In this document: piece after piece, positions 1 through 5,179 of the stretch
Position numbering within the stretch: position 1 is the stretch's first letter
Layout of the letters: each line of letters begins with the position of its first letter
NCBI GenBank assembly: GCA_022545625.1
Contig: JACZQS010000202.1
Location: forward strand, 1 to 5,179
Direction of reading: 5' to 3'
Length of the DNA: 5,179 nucleotides
Origin: Pseudomonadota bacterium
Lineage (GTDB): Bacteria; Pseudomonadota; Gammaproteobacteria; GCA-001735895
Notes under the pieces: model-generated
What the model was told of the DNA's origin: nothing
The model's input: the letters and a program-made list of their open reading frames with translations, nothing else
Database searches by the model: none
Program-made: the position numbers and the translations under genes

Positions 1-396
1 GAGCCGTGCACAGGCAAGCATCGAAATGACGGCCTCCGGAATCATCGGCAGGTAAATCACTACACGGTCACCCTTAGCGACACCCTGCATTTGCAACATA
101 CCGGCGCAAAGCGCAACCTCGTCTCGCAATTCGGCATAGCTGAATGTTTTCTTCTGGTCGGTAACCGGGGAATCGTAAATCAGCGCTGTCTGATCACCCC
201 GTCCGTTCTCAACATGGTGGTCGAGCGCCATATAGCAGGTATTCATTTCACCATCGGCGAACCAGCGGTGTATGCCATGTTCGTCGATACTGAGAATATT
301 TTGTGGTTTCTTGTACCAGGGAACCAGATTGGCCTTTTCGGCCCAAAAAGCCTCTGGATCTTCAATCGACGCCTGGTATTCCTGTTGATAAGACAT
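1..396 (-). CDS. prpE: Acetyl/propionyl-CoA synthetase (AMP-forming, PrpE-like), N-terminal part, runs off left edge
   Basis: This is the first 132 residues of an acyl-CoA synthetase of the ANL superfamily. Such enzymes activate a short-chain acid (propionate or acetate) with ATP and CoA in the cytoplasm, giving acyl-CoA, AMP and pyrophosphate. The start ATG (394-396) opens with MSYQQEYQASIEDPEAFWAE, the typical beginning of the family (ACAS_N domain). Further signatures are RWFADGEMNTCY (about residues 44-55), ENGRGDQTALIYDSPVT (about 63-79), TFSYAELRDEV (84-94), and KGDRVVIYLPMIPEAVISMLACARL (108-132) at the edge of the AMP-binding domain. The YDSPVT stretch resembles propionyl-CoA synthetases (PrpE/ACSS3 type) more than classic Acs, so I prefer prpE; substrate choice cannot be settled because the catalytic core is outside the window. 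An AGGGG lies 7 bases before the ATG as ribosome binding site. The gene follows the LysR remnant on the same strand after 93 bases. I see no convincing sigma-70 or sigma-54 promoter in that gap. Confidence 0.92.
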   Translation of the reverse strand, partial: MSYQQEYQASIEDPEAFWAEKANLVPWYKKPQNILSIDEHGIHRWFADGEMNTCYMALDHHVENGRGDQTALIYDSPVTDQKKTFSYAELRDEVALCAGMLQMQGVAKGDRVVIYLPMIPEAVISMLACARL

Positions 397-489
397 GCTC
401 TAGCCCCTGGGTTTAATTAGTAAATTCGTTCTTGTCTCTTATTGATAGCAGGTTAAATCATAAGGCAAAGCTGACAATTTCTCGATGAA

Positions 490-930
490 TTATTCAGAAT
501 TTCCTCGATCAACCACAAAACATTGATTCATAATTTCAATGAATCGTTGCGAGGGTGCCGAGAGGAATTTGCCGTTACGGGTAACGATGCCATAACTTCG
601 TTTAGGAAAATATCGGCCTATCGGAATTACCTTCAATTTTGTGCGATCGTCCTCGGTAATGCAGACGTCGGTCACGATCGAAATCCCCTGACCCAGACTC
701 ACATAACGCTTGATGACTTCCCAACCGCCCGCTTCGAGAGTGAGTTTCGGTCCACAGCGCTCGAACAACCGGGTATCCATTTCTTCTTCGAGTGCCTGTA
801 TTTACAGAGAGATGGTTGGTTGGCTGGTAAACAGCGAGGCGGCGGCTTTTGTCATACTGCCCAGCTTTGCAGTCTGGCAGAATGCTCGCAACTTCTTCAA
901 ATGATTCTGTTTATAATAGGTATTGGCCAT
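490..930 (-). pseudogene. LysR-family (CysB-like) transcriptional regulator, disrupted by a stop codon and a large in-frame deletion
   Basis: Read from the ATG at 928-930, the frame starts MANTYYKQNHLKKLRAFCQT and continues AKLGSMTKAAASLFTSQPTISL, a clear LysR winged helix-turn-helix. It then meets TAA at 802-804 (codon 43), exactly where relatives have the Gln of an SLQIQALE-type segment. After the stop the same frame continues IQALEEEMDTRLFERCGPKLTLE and jumps straight into AGGWEVIKRYVSLGQGISIV, GRYFPKRSYGIVTRNGKFLS and a normal C-terminus ending at TAA 490-492. AGGWEVIKRY and FPKRSYG are hallmarks of the last third of the effector-binding domain in CysB-like regulators of about 320 residues. 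The whole middle, roughly 160-175 residues with most of the co-inducer pocket, is missing, leaving 146 codons. The nonsense codon is one C-to-T change from CAA, and the deletion keeps frame. An AGGGG sits just before the ATG. The intact ancestor probably controlled itself and a neighbour such as the acyl-CoA synthetase or aceA (inference). The two lesions make a functional product very unlikely. Confidence 0.9.
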
Positions 931-957
931 ACCCCTGTCTCCCGGTATCGAATTGGT

Positions 958-972
958 ATTGGTTTAACCAAT
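958..972. promoter_or_regulatory. Perfect 15-base palindrome, candidate LysR-type operator
   Basis: ATTGGTTTAACCAAT consists of 7-base arms that are exact reverse complements around a central T. It also fits the T-N11-A dyad form known for LysR-type regulators (T at 959, A at 971). It lies 28 bases upstream of the LysR remnant's start codon, at the expected transcription start of that gene, and covers the -35 position of a promoter-like sequence on the plus strand. This is the usual place for an autoregulatory LysR site acting on divergent promoters. The symmetry is seen directly; the binding protein is inferred. Confidence 0.45.
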
Positions 973-987
973 GTTTGTTTTTATAAT
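959..987 (+). promoter_or_regulatory. Possible distal sigma-70 promoter toward aceA
   Basis: A perfect -10 hexamer TATAAT (982-987) stands 17 bases after TTGGTT (959-964), which matches the -35 consensus only in its TTG. Transcription would begin near 994 and give an aceA leader of about 315 bases. The -35 lies inside the palindrome at 958-972, so binding there would affect it. The sequence is AT-rich and chance matches are likely, hence the low confidence. Confidence 0.3.
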
Positions 988-1009
988 AATCCAATATTTC
1001 AATTATTAA
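980..1009 (-). promoter_or_regulatory. Possible promoter of the LysR remnant
   Basis: On the minus strand TTAATA (1009-1004) is followed after 18 bases by TATAAA (985-980), giving 4 of 6 and 5 of 6 consensus matches. Transcription would begin near 973, at the edge of the palindrome, with a leader of about 43 bases before the ATG at 930. It overlaps the plus-strand candidate, as expected for divergent LysR promoters. Confidence 0.35.
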
Positions 1010-1177
1010 TTGCCTGGATTCAGTCTGTCAATAGCCGCAGGTTGTTTGAGTAATTTACAATGTCAAAAGTCGCAACAGGCAGGACCCAAAACCGGTCATA
1101 TTAGCGCTATCATCGGTAGTTCGAATCGGTGCAAGTTTTACCCATTATGATGCCTGAAAAGCCCGCAGGAACTATTG

Positions 1178-1191
1178 GTTATTTCGATAAC
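1178..1191. promoter_or_regulatory. Dyad GTTAT-TTCG-ATAAC just upstream of the aceA promoter candidate
   Basis: Two 5-base arms, GTTAT (1178-1182) and ATAAC (1187-1191), are exact reverse complements around TTCG. The dyad ends one base before the first of two overlapping TTGAAT hexamers, so it sits where an activator or repressor of aceA would bind. No known operator consensus is recognised and it could be chance. Confidence 0.3.
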
Positions 1192-1196
1192 TTGAA

Positions 1197-1226
1197 TTGA
1201 ATAAATTAACTTTTTAAATAGATAAT
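1197..1226 (+). promoter_or_regulatory. Candidate sigma-70 promoter of aceA
   Basis: TTGAAT (1197-1202) and GATAAT (1221-1226) are separated by 18 bases and match the -35 and -10 consensus at 4 of 6 and 5 of 6 positions. A second TTGAAT overlaps at 1192-1197. Transcription would begin near 1233, giving a leader of about 78 bases to the aceA ATG at 1311. This is the best-placed promoter I can find for aceA. Confidence 0.5.
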
Positions 1227-1310
1227 ATAAGCATATAGTCAGCTCTGGTAGGCTTGAGACCGGTGCAGCCACAGGTTGAAAAACGCCTTTATTAAATAGA
1301 GAGATACACT

Positions 1311-2615
1311 ATGACGAGAGAAGAACAGGCCGTCGCGCTAGAGAAAGACTGGCAGGAGAATTCACGTTGGGCGAGTGTCAAGCGTGGTTATAACGCTGCC
1401 GATGTGGTGCGTTTACGCGGCTCGGTACAACCTGAAAATACCCTGGCTCGCATAGGTGCTGAAAAGCTTTGGAGCCTGGTCAATGGTGGGGCTAAAAAAG
1501 GTTATGTAAACAGCCTCGGCGCGCTCACTGGCGGCCAGGCCATGCAACAGGCGAAAGCAGGCATCGAGGCAATTTATCTGTCGGGGTGGCAGGTGGCCGC
1601 TGACGGCAATACCTCCGAAACCATGTACCCTGATCAGTCACTCTACGCCTACGATTCGGTTCCAACGATGGTACGTCGGATTAATAATGCATTTCGACGT
1701 GCCGACGAAATTCAATGGTCACGCGGGATCAACCCGGGAGACGATAACTACACCGATTATTTCATTCCCATCGTAGCTGACGCCGAAGCCGGATTTGGCG
1801 GGGTATTGAACGCTTACGAATTGATGAAAAACATGATTGCCAGTGGCGCCGGTGGGGTTCATTTCGAAGATCAGCTGGCCGCGGTAAAGAAATGTGGTCA
1901 CATGGGTGGTAAAGTTTTGATACCGACCCAGGAAGCCGAACAAAAACTGGTAGCGGCTCGACTCGCGGCCGATGTCATGGGTGTACCTACCGTGATCCTG
2001 GCCCGGACTGATTCAGAAGCAGCCAACCTGGTCACCTCTGATGTCGATCCACGCGATAAACCGTTTTTGACCGGTGAGCGTACCATCGAAGGTTTCTACA
2101 ATGTCAAAAATGGTCTTGAGCAGGCTATCGCTCGCGGTATTGCCTACGCTCCCTATGCCGATATGGTGTGGTGCGAAACCGGCACGCCTGATCTGGGGTT
2201 TGCCCGCGAATGGGCCGAGGCGGTACAGGCAGAAAACCCCGGGCAGTTACTGGCATACAACTGCTCACCATCGTTCAACTGGAAGAAGAACCTCGACGAT
2301 AAAACTATCGCCGAGTTCCAGGACAGGTTAAGTGATATGGGCTACAAGTATCAGTTCATTACACTGGCGGGCATTCACGGCATGTGGCATCAGATGTACG
2401 ATTTGTCCTACGATTACGCCAGGGGCGAAGGCATGAAACACTATGTGGATAAGGTGCAGGAACCTGAATTTGCAGCCGGGGGCAATGGTTATACCTTTGT
2501 TTCGCATCAGCAGGAAGTCGGTGCCGGATACTTCGATGACATTACCACCACTATTCAGGGGGGTGCCTCCTCGGTGACCGCAATGGCAGGCTCGACCGAA
2601 GAAGACCAGTTTTAA
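1311..2615 (+). CDS. aceA: Isocitrate lyase, complete
   Basis: Isocitrate lyase cleaves isocitrate to glyoxylate and succinate, the first step of the glyoxylate shunt, which lets cells grow on acetate or fatty acids without losing two carbons as CO2. The protein is 434 residues, the same length as E. coli AceA, and aligns with it without obvious gaps at the key sites. SLGALTGGQAMQQAKAGIEA (68-87) and SGWQVAADGN (91-100) form the N-terminal signature. VADAEAGFGG (155-164) carries Asp157, a metal-site residue. The catalytic loop KKCGH is at 193-197 with the active Cys195, followed by MGGKVLIPTQEA. NCSPSFNW (317-324), TLAGIHGMWH (351-360) and the C-terminal STEEDQF that closes the active site are all present. 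I see no missing catalytic residue, so it should be active, as a cytoplasmic homotetramer by family precedent. The start is supported by AGAGAGA 6 bases upstream and by the E. coli-like N-terminus. The gene is monocistronic here and convergent with aceK; malate synthase is not in view. Confidence 0.99.
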   Translation: MTREEQAVALEKDWQENSRWASVKRGYNAADVVRLRGSVQPENTLARIGAEKLWSLVNGGAKKGYVNSLGALTGGQAMQQAKAGIEAIYLSGWQVAADGNTSETMYPDQSLYAYDSVPTMVRRINNAFRRADEIQWSRGINPGDDNYTDYFIPIVADAEAGFGGVLNAYELMKNMIASGAGGVHFEDQLAAVKKCGHMGGKVLIPTQEAEQKLVAARLAADVMGVPTVILARTDSEAANLVTSDVDPRDKPFLTGERTIEGFYNVKNGLEQAIARGIAYAPYADMVWCETGTPDLGFAREWAEAVQAENPGQLLAYNCSPSFNWKKNLDDKTIAEFQDRLSDMGYKYQFITLAGIHGMWHQMYDLSYDYARGEGMKHYVDKVQEPEFAAGGNGYTFVSHQQEVGAGYFDDITTTIQGGASSVTAMAGSTEEDQF

Positions 2616-2640
2616 CTGCGTTTCGATCAGTTTATCAATT

Positions 2641-2681
2641 TCAATGGGCTCGACCCGATTGATTCCTGGAAGGGATTAATC
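2641..2681. terminator. Two overlapping hairpins in the aceA/aceK convergent spacer, possible terminator
   Basis: Hairpin A pairs TCAATGGG (2641-2648) with CCC-G-ATTGA (2654-2662, one bulged G) around the loop CTCGA, and would form on either strand. Hairpin B pairs GATTGATTCC (2657-2666) with GGGATTAATC (2672-2681) around TGGAA. It has 10 base pairs including two G-U, so it is favourable only in plus-strand RNA. The two share 2657-2662 and exclude each other. B overlaps the aceK stop codon (2676-2678). Neither is followed by a T-run, so intrinsic termination would be weak; they may instead protect mRNA 3' ends. Confidence 0.35.
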
Positions 2682-4424
2682 AGTCCGATCGAAGCGGATG
2701 CGCTGGGAGTAGGGAAACACGTCTTCGTAGATACCGGCCCTGATATTTTCCTGTTTTTTAATCCAGAAATCTGCATCGAGCAGGTCCTTGTGATATTTGA
2801 GGAAAGACTGACGCGTTCGTTCCTCGACAAACAGGAAGCTGGCAAACTCTTCGGGGAATATATCCCTGGGGCCGATGCTGAACCAGGGTTCTGCCGCGAA
2901 TTCATCTTCCGGATATCGCGGTGGTGGAATTTTTCTGAAGTTACACTCGGTCAGGTAGCAAATTTCATCATAATCGTAGAACACCACGCGTCCCTGTCCC
3001 TGTCCGGTCAGGCCAAAATTCTTCAGCAGTAGGTCCCCGGGAAATATGTTGGCAGCGGCCAGTTCTTTAATCGCCTGACCATAGCTTCGCATCAGGCGAT
3101 CCAGTGTTTTATCATCGGCGCGAACCACGGCTATATTCAACGGCGTCATGCGACGCTCGATATAAAGGTGTTCTATGACAATGTGCTCGCCTTCCTCAGC
3201 GATACTGTTCTCACAGGTGGCGTACAGTTCTTCAAGCAGGTCCGTGGAAAAACGTTTCCGTGGCAGTGCAACGTGGGAATATTCAAGCGTGTCCGCCATG
3301 CGCCCGACCCGGTCGTGCTGCTTTACCAGTTGATAGGCATTTTGCACCTGCTGCCGGGTTACCTTTTTCGGCGGTGGAAAGCGATCCCGAATTACTTTGA
3401 ATACGTACGGGTATGAAGGCAGCGTGAATACAGCCATGACCATACCCTTGATACCCGGGGCATTAATCAGTTCATCTTCGGAATGTTTGAGGTGATGTAA
3501 AAAGTCACGATAAAAGTCGGTTTTCCCCTGTTTATGCAGTCCAATCGCCGAGTATAAATCCTCCTTGCTGCGCGACGGCATCAACTTGCGCAAGAAAGAT
3601 ACGATCGACGACGGTACCGGGTGATCGACCATGAAGTAGACATAGGAGAACTCGAACAGGCGTGAGAGACCCTTGGTGCCGATGATTATCGTGTCTGCAT
3701 AAATCGAGCCCTGTTCGTTATTCAGGATTGGAATTGCAAACGGGATTTCCTGATCGGCATTGATACACTTACCTACAATATAAGCCGCCTTGTTGCGATA
3801 GAACACGGTGCTGATAACTTGAAACTGGAAATTTAAATGTGCCCGCCGTGGGCGCGGAAAGGCCTGTTTAATCAGGGCCTGGATGATATTCCTGACGTCC
3901 CGGTCTAGATTCTCAAAGGCGAGTTTAAAACCGCCGTCGATCATGACCTGTCGAATCGATGCGCGGAATCCACGCCGTGCCGGGTAATAGACGTGATAAG
4001 AGGGCTTGTCCGATTCTATAAATTCGGTCGATACAACACTGCGTACAAAAATATAATCGTTGTCAAAGTAGTCGCGGTGGAAGCGTGCGCAGAAAACAGA
4101 ATTATAAAAAGTTTCTGCCAGTTCTGGCTGGTTATGGTCCTGAATCAATTGAACATATTCACGCTTGACGTCGAACCAGAGTGCGCCACTGAAGTTGTCC
4201 AGATCGAACAGCTTGTTCAGGCTCCGGATCGCATCTTTAACCCGGATATCGTAAAATTTTATGCGTTCTCGCGAAGCCTTACGTTCGCCTTCCCAGTCAG
4301 CATTTTCAAAGCGCTTGCGTGCGCCCCGGGTAATTTTAGTAAAGAATGAAAAATGGCGGTCAAAGCCGGCGAGAATGGTATCAGCGATTTTCTTCGAGAG
4401 GCCTTTAGTGACTGGGTCAGTCAT
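2676..4424 (-). CDS. aceK: Isocitrate dehydrogenase kinase/phosphatase, complete
   Basis: AceK is a bifunctional cytoplasmic enzyme that phosphorylates and inactivates isocitrate dehydrogenase and also removes the phosphate, setting the split of isocitrate between the TCA cycle and the glyoxylate shunt. The 582 residues match the family's usual length of about 575-600. The N-terminal regulatory half (about 1-315) includes ADTILAGFDRHFSFF and the ETFYNSVFCARFH stretch. The kinase/phosphatase half has the ATP loop APGIKGMVM (322-330), VFTLPSYPYVFK with the invariant Lys343 (K336 in E. coli), the catalytic loop GDLLLKNFG with Asp464 and Asn469 (D457 and N462 in E. coli), YDYDEI with Asp484 and Asp486 (D475 and D477 in E. 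coli), and the family signature IPPPRYPEDEFAAEPW (499-514). All expected catalytic residues are present. The ATG at 4422-4424 is the only in-frame start after an in-frame TAA at 4452-4454. It has no good ribosome site directly before it; AGGA lies about 25 bases upstream. It is probably co-transcribed with the sigma-54 regulator 27 bases upstream. Confidence 0.98.
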   Translation of the reverse strand: MTDPVTKGLSKKIADTILAGFDRHFSFFTKITRGARKRFENADWEGERKASRERIKFYDIRVKDAIRSLNKLFDLDNFSGALWFDVKREYVQLIQDHNQPELAETFYNSVFCARFHRDYFDNDYIFVRSVVSTEFIESDKPSYHVYYPARRGFRASIRQVMIDGGFKLAFENLDRDVRNIIQALIKQAFPRPRRAHLNFQFQVISTVFYRNKAAYIVGKCINADQEIPFAIPILNNEQGSIYADTIIIGTKGLSRLFEFSYVYFMVDHPVPSSIVSFLRKLMPSRSKEDLYSAIGLHKQGKTDFYRDFLHHLKHSEDELINAPGIKGMVMAVFTLPSYPYVFKVIRDRFPPPKKVTRQQVQNAYQLVKQHDRVGRMADTLEYSHVALPRKRFSTDLLEELYATCENSIAEEGEHIVIEHLYIERRMTPLNIAVVRADDKTLDRLMRSYGQAIKELAAANIFPGDLLLKNFGLTGQGQGRVVFYDYDEICYLTECNFRKIPPPRYPEDEFAAEPWFSIGPRDIFPEEFASFLFVEERTRQSFLKYHKDLLDADFWIKKQENIRAGIYEDVFPYSQRIRFDRTD

Positions 4425-4438
4425 GAATGTGTCTGCAT
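4421..4438 (-). other. Possible five-codon leader overlapping the aceK start
   Basis: An ATG at 4436-4438 opens MQTHS and stops at TGA 4421-4423, which overlaps the aceK ATG in an ATGA arrangement. A purine-rich AAGACGG lies about 8 bases before it, better placed than anything before the aceK ATG itself. Translation of this mini-frame could couple ribosomes onto aceK. It may equally be chance; there is no conservation evidence here. Confidence 0.2.
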
Positions 4439-4451
4439 GACAATAACCGTC

Positions 4452-5171
4452 TTATCCTGTGGTTTCTTTGCGCGAGGGAATATCGAGCCGTTGGCGCTTT
4501 TCCCATAAATTCTTGCGGCTAATGCCGAGCATTTTTGCCAGTTCGGTTTCGTTGAACCTGGACTGAAACTTCTTCACAAAGCTGACAAAATAATCATCCA
4601 GGGATAGCGGTTGTTCGAGTTCGGTGATGGGTCGCTGATGGGCGGTATTGGCAATACTCAAGGTCAAATCTTCAGCTTCGATACGAAGACCGTTGCACAG
4701 GATTACCGATCTTTCGATCACGTTTTCCAATTCTCGCACGTTACCGGGCCAGGAATATTTTGCAAGCTCTGCATAGGCCTTATCGTCAAACCCGATTGAA
4801 TTGCGGTGAATCCGATGCGACATTTTGGTCAAAATCGCATCAGCCAGCATCTTCATATCGCTACCTCGCTCTCGCAATGGCGGCAGGTGCAATTCGAAGT
4901 CATTCAGAAGGTAATACAAATCCTCACGAAATAGATCATCCTCGATCATTTGTCGCAGGTTCTTGTGGGTCGCCACCAGGATTCGAACATCAACCCTGAT
5001 AGTCTGATTTGATCCAATTCGACGGATTTCGCCATCTTTTAGAACGCTCAATAAACCATCCTGTGCCCCCAGCGACAGGTCTCCGATTTCGTCAAGGAAC
5101 AGGGTGCCGCCATTCGCTGCTTCAATCAGGCCTTTTTTCATTTGCAGTGCGCCGCTAAAGGCGGCTATTTC
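4452..5171 (-). CDS. Sigma-54 enhancer-binding regulator (NtrC family), C-terminal part, possibly damaged
   Basis: This is the C-terminal two thirds of a sigma-54 activator, an AAA+ ATPase that remodels RNA polymerase-sigma54 at -24/-12 promoters. In order it shows AAFSGA (codons 5162-5145), matching the GAFTGA sigma-54 contact loop with Ala for the first Gly and Ser for Thr; GGTLFLDEIGDL with Walker B Asp-Glu; VRILVATHKNL (sensor I); FREDLYYLLN...LPPLRER; YSWPGNVRELENVIERSVIL (sensor II); and a C-terminal Fis-type helix-turn-helix ETELAKMLGISRKNLWEKRQ. The Met at 5139-5141 lies inside the ATPase domain and is not a natural start; the coding similarity continues upstream of it. Two oddities: the second conserved Arg of the FREDLYYRLN motif is Leu (CTT, 4908-4910), and the frame meets TAA at 5172-5174, eight bases from the edge, where relatives read like GHEKGAF. 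Walker A and any receiver or sensing domain are outside the window. It lies 27 bases before aceK, in the same frame and presumably the same transcript. Its target is unknown. Confidence 0.9.
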   Translation of the reverse strand, partial: EIAAFSGALQMKKGLIEAANGGTLFLDEIGDLSLGAQDGLLSVLKDGEIRRIGSNQTIRVDVRILVATHKNLRQMIEDDLFREDLYYLLNDFELHLPPLRERGSDMKMLADAILTKMSHRIHRNSIGFDDKAYAELAKYSWPGNVRELENVIERSVILCNGLRIEAEDLTLSIANTAHQRPITELEQPLSLDDYFVSFVKKFQSRFNETELAKMLGISRKNLWEKRQRLDIPSRKETTG

Positions 5172-5179
5172 TTAACCAA

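Larger units (their letters stand above)
931..1310. other. 380-base non-coding region between the LysR remnant and aceA
   Basis: The region separates two divergent genes and holds no recognisable protein or RNA gene. The left part (about 950-1020) is AT-rich, with a perfect 15-base palindrome and overlapping promoter-like elements on both strands. The middle part (1021-1170) is mixed in composition and holds only the short palindrome TAGCGCTA (1102-1109), with nothing I can assign. The right part has a dyad (1178-1191), a good promoter candidate (1197-1226), and a leader of about 78 bases ending in the aceA ribosome binding site AGAGAGA (1298-1304), 6 bases before the ATG. Confidence 0.8.

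Noticed and set aside
875..890. TGGCAG-N5-TCGCA on the plus strand, resembling a sigma-54 -24/-12 promoter pointing toward aceA
   Set aside because: GG and GC have the right 10-base spacing, but the bases are accounted for by the conserved helix-turn-helix codons of the LysR remnant, and the site lies about 420 bases from aceA.
919..962. GGTATTGG occurring twice (919-926 and 955-962) as a direct repeat
   Set aside because: The first copy is explained by LysR codons 2-4 and the repeat is only 8 bases, well within chance.
523..1053. Open frame of 176 codons on the plus strand across the LysR remnant
   Set aside because: It is antisense to recognisable LysR coding sequence, has no family resemblance that I can see and no clear ribosome binding site; it is a shadow frame.
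1094..1107. GG-N10-GC in the aceA upstream region as a sigma-54 promoter
   Set aside because: Only the GG and GC match; the surrounding bases do not fit TGGCAC-N5-TTGCA, and such a spacing is common by chance.
2074..2331. Open frame of 85 codons inside aceA in another frame
   Set aside because: It lies wholly within well-conserved aceA coding sequence and shows no domain resemblance.
3993..4349. Open frame of 118 codons on the plus strand opposite aceK
   Set aside because: It is antisense to conserved aceK codons and has no recognisable motif.
5139..5141. ATG as the true start of the sigma-54 regulator
   Set aside because: It lies inside the AAA+ domain, between the GAFTGA loop and Walker B, and has no ribosome site; coding resemblance continues upstream to the edge region.

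Overview
The window looks like a piece of a gammaproteobacterial chromosome with moderate G+C and ordinary, densely packed core-metabolism genes. The taxonomic call is inferred from AceK (a proteobacterial enzyme), an isocitrate lyase that tracks the Escherichia coli enzyme residue for residue at its key positions, a CysB-like LysR regulator and a propionyl-CoA-synthetase-type acyl-CoA ligase. Genus or family cannot be resolved by eye. Nothing points to a phage, transposon, CRISPR array or RNA gene.

Layout from left to right. (1) 1-396, minus: the first 132 codons of an AMP-forming acetyl/propionyl-CoA synthetase (PrpE-like), running off the left edge. (2) 490-930, minus: a broken LysR regulator of the CysB-like type, with a nonsense codon in its helix-turn-helix and an in-frame internal deletion that fuses the DNA-binding end directly to the last third of the effector domain. 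(3) 931-1310: a 380-base non-coding region between the LysR remnant and aceA. It holds a perfect 15-base palindrome flanked by back-to-back promoter-like sequences, and a second dyad next to a good promoter candidate for aceA. (4) 1311-2615, plus: complete isocitrate lyase, aceA. (5) 2616-2675: a short convergent spacer with two overlapping hairpins. (6) 2676-4424, minus: complete isocitrate dehydrogenase kinase/phosphatase, aceK. (7) 4452 to the right edge, minus: the C-terminal part of a sigma-54 enhancer-binding regulator (NtrC family), 27 bases upstream of aceK and in the same reading frame.

The theme is acetate/propionate use through the glyoxylate shunt. The acyl-CoA synthetase activates short-chain acids, isocitrate lyase diverts isocitrate from the TCA cycle, and AceK controls the competing enzyme isocitrate dehydrogenase by reversible phosphorylation. 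Malate synthase is not in the window, and aceA and aceK are convergent rather than forming an aceBAK operon. The most noteworthy point is that both transcriptional regulators carry signs of damage. The LysR gene is clearly a pseudogene. The sigma-54 activator has an unusual Leu at a position normally held by a catalytic Arg and an apparent stop codon close to the right edge, although that stop may be a sequence-end artefact. I do not see a convincing new biological system here; the observations are mostly about regulation and gene decay.
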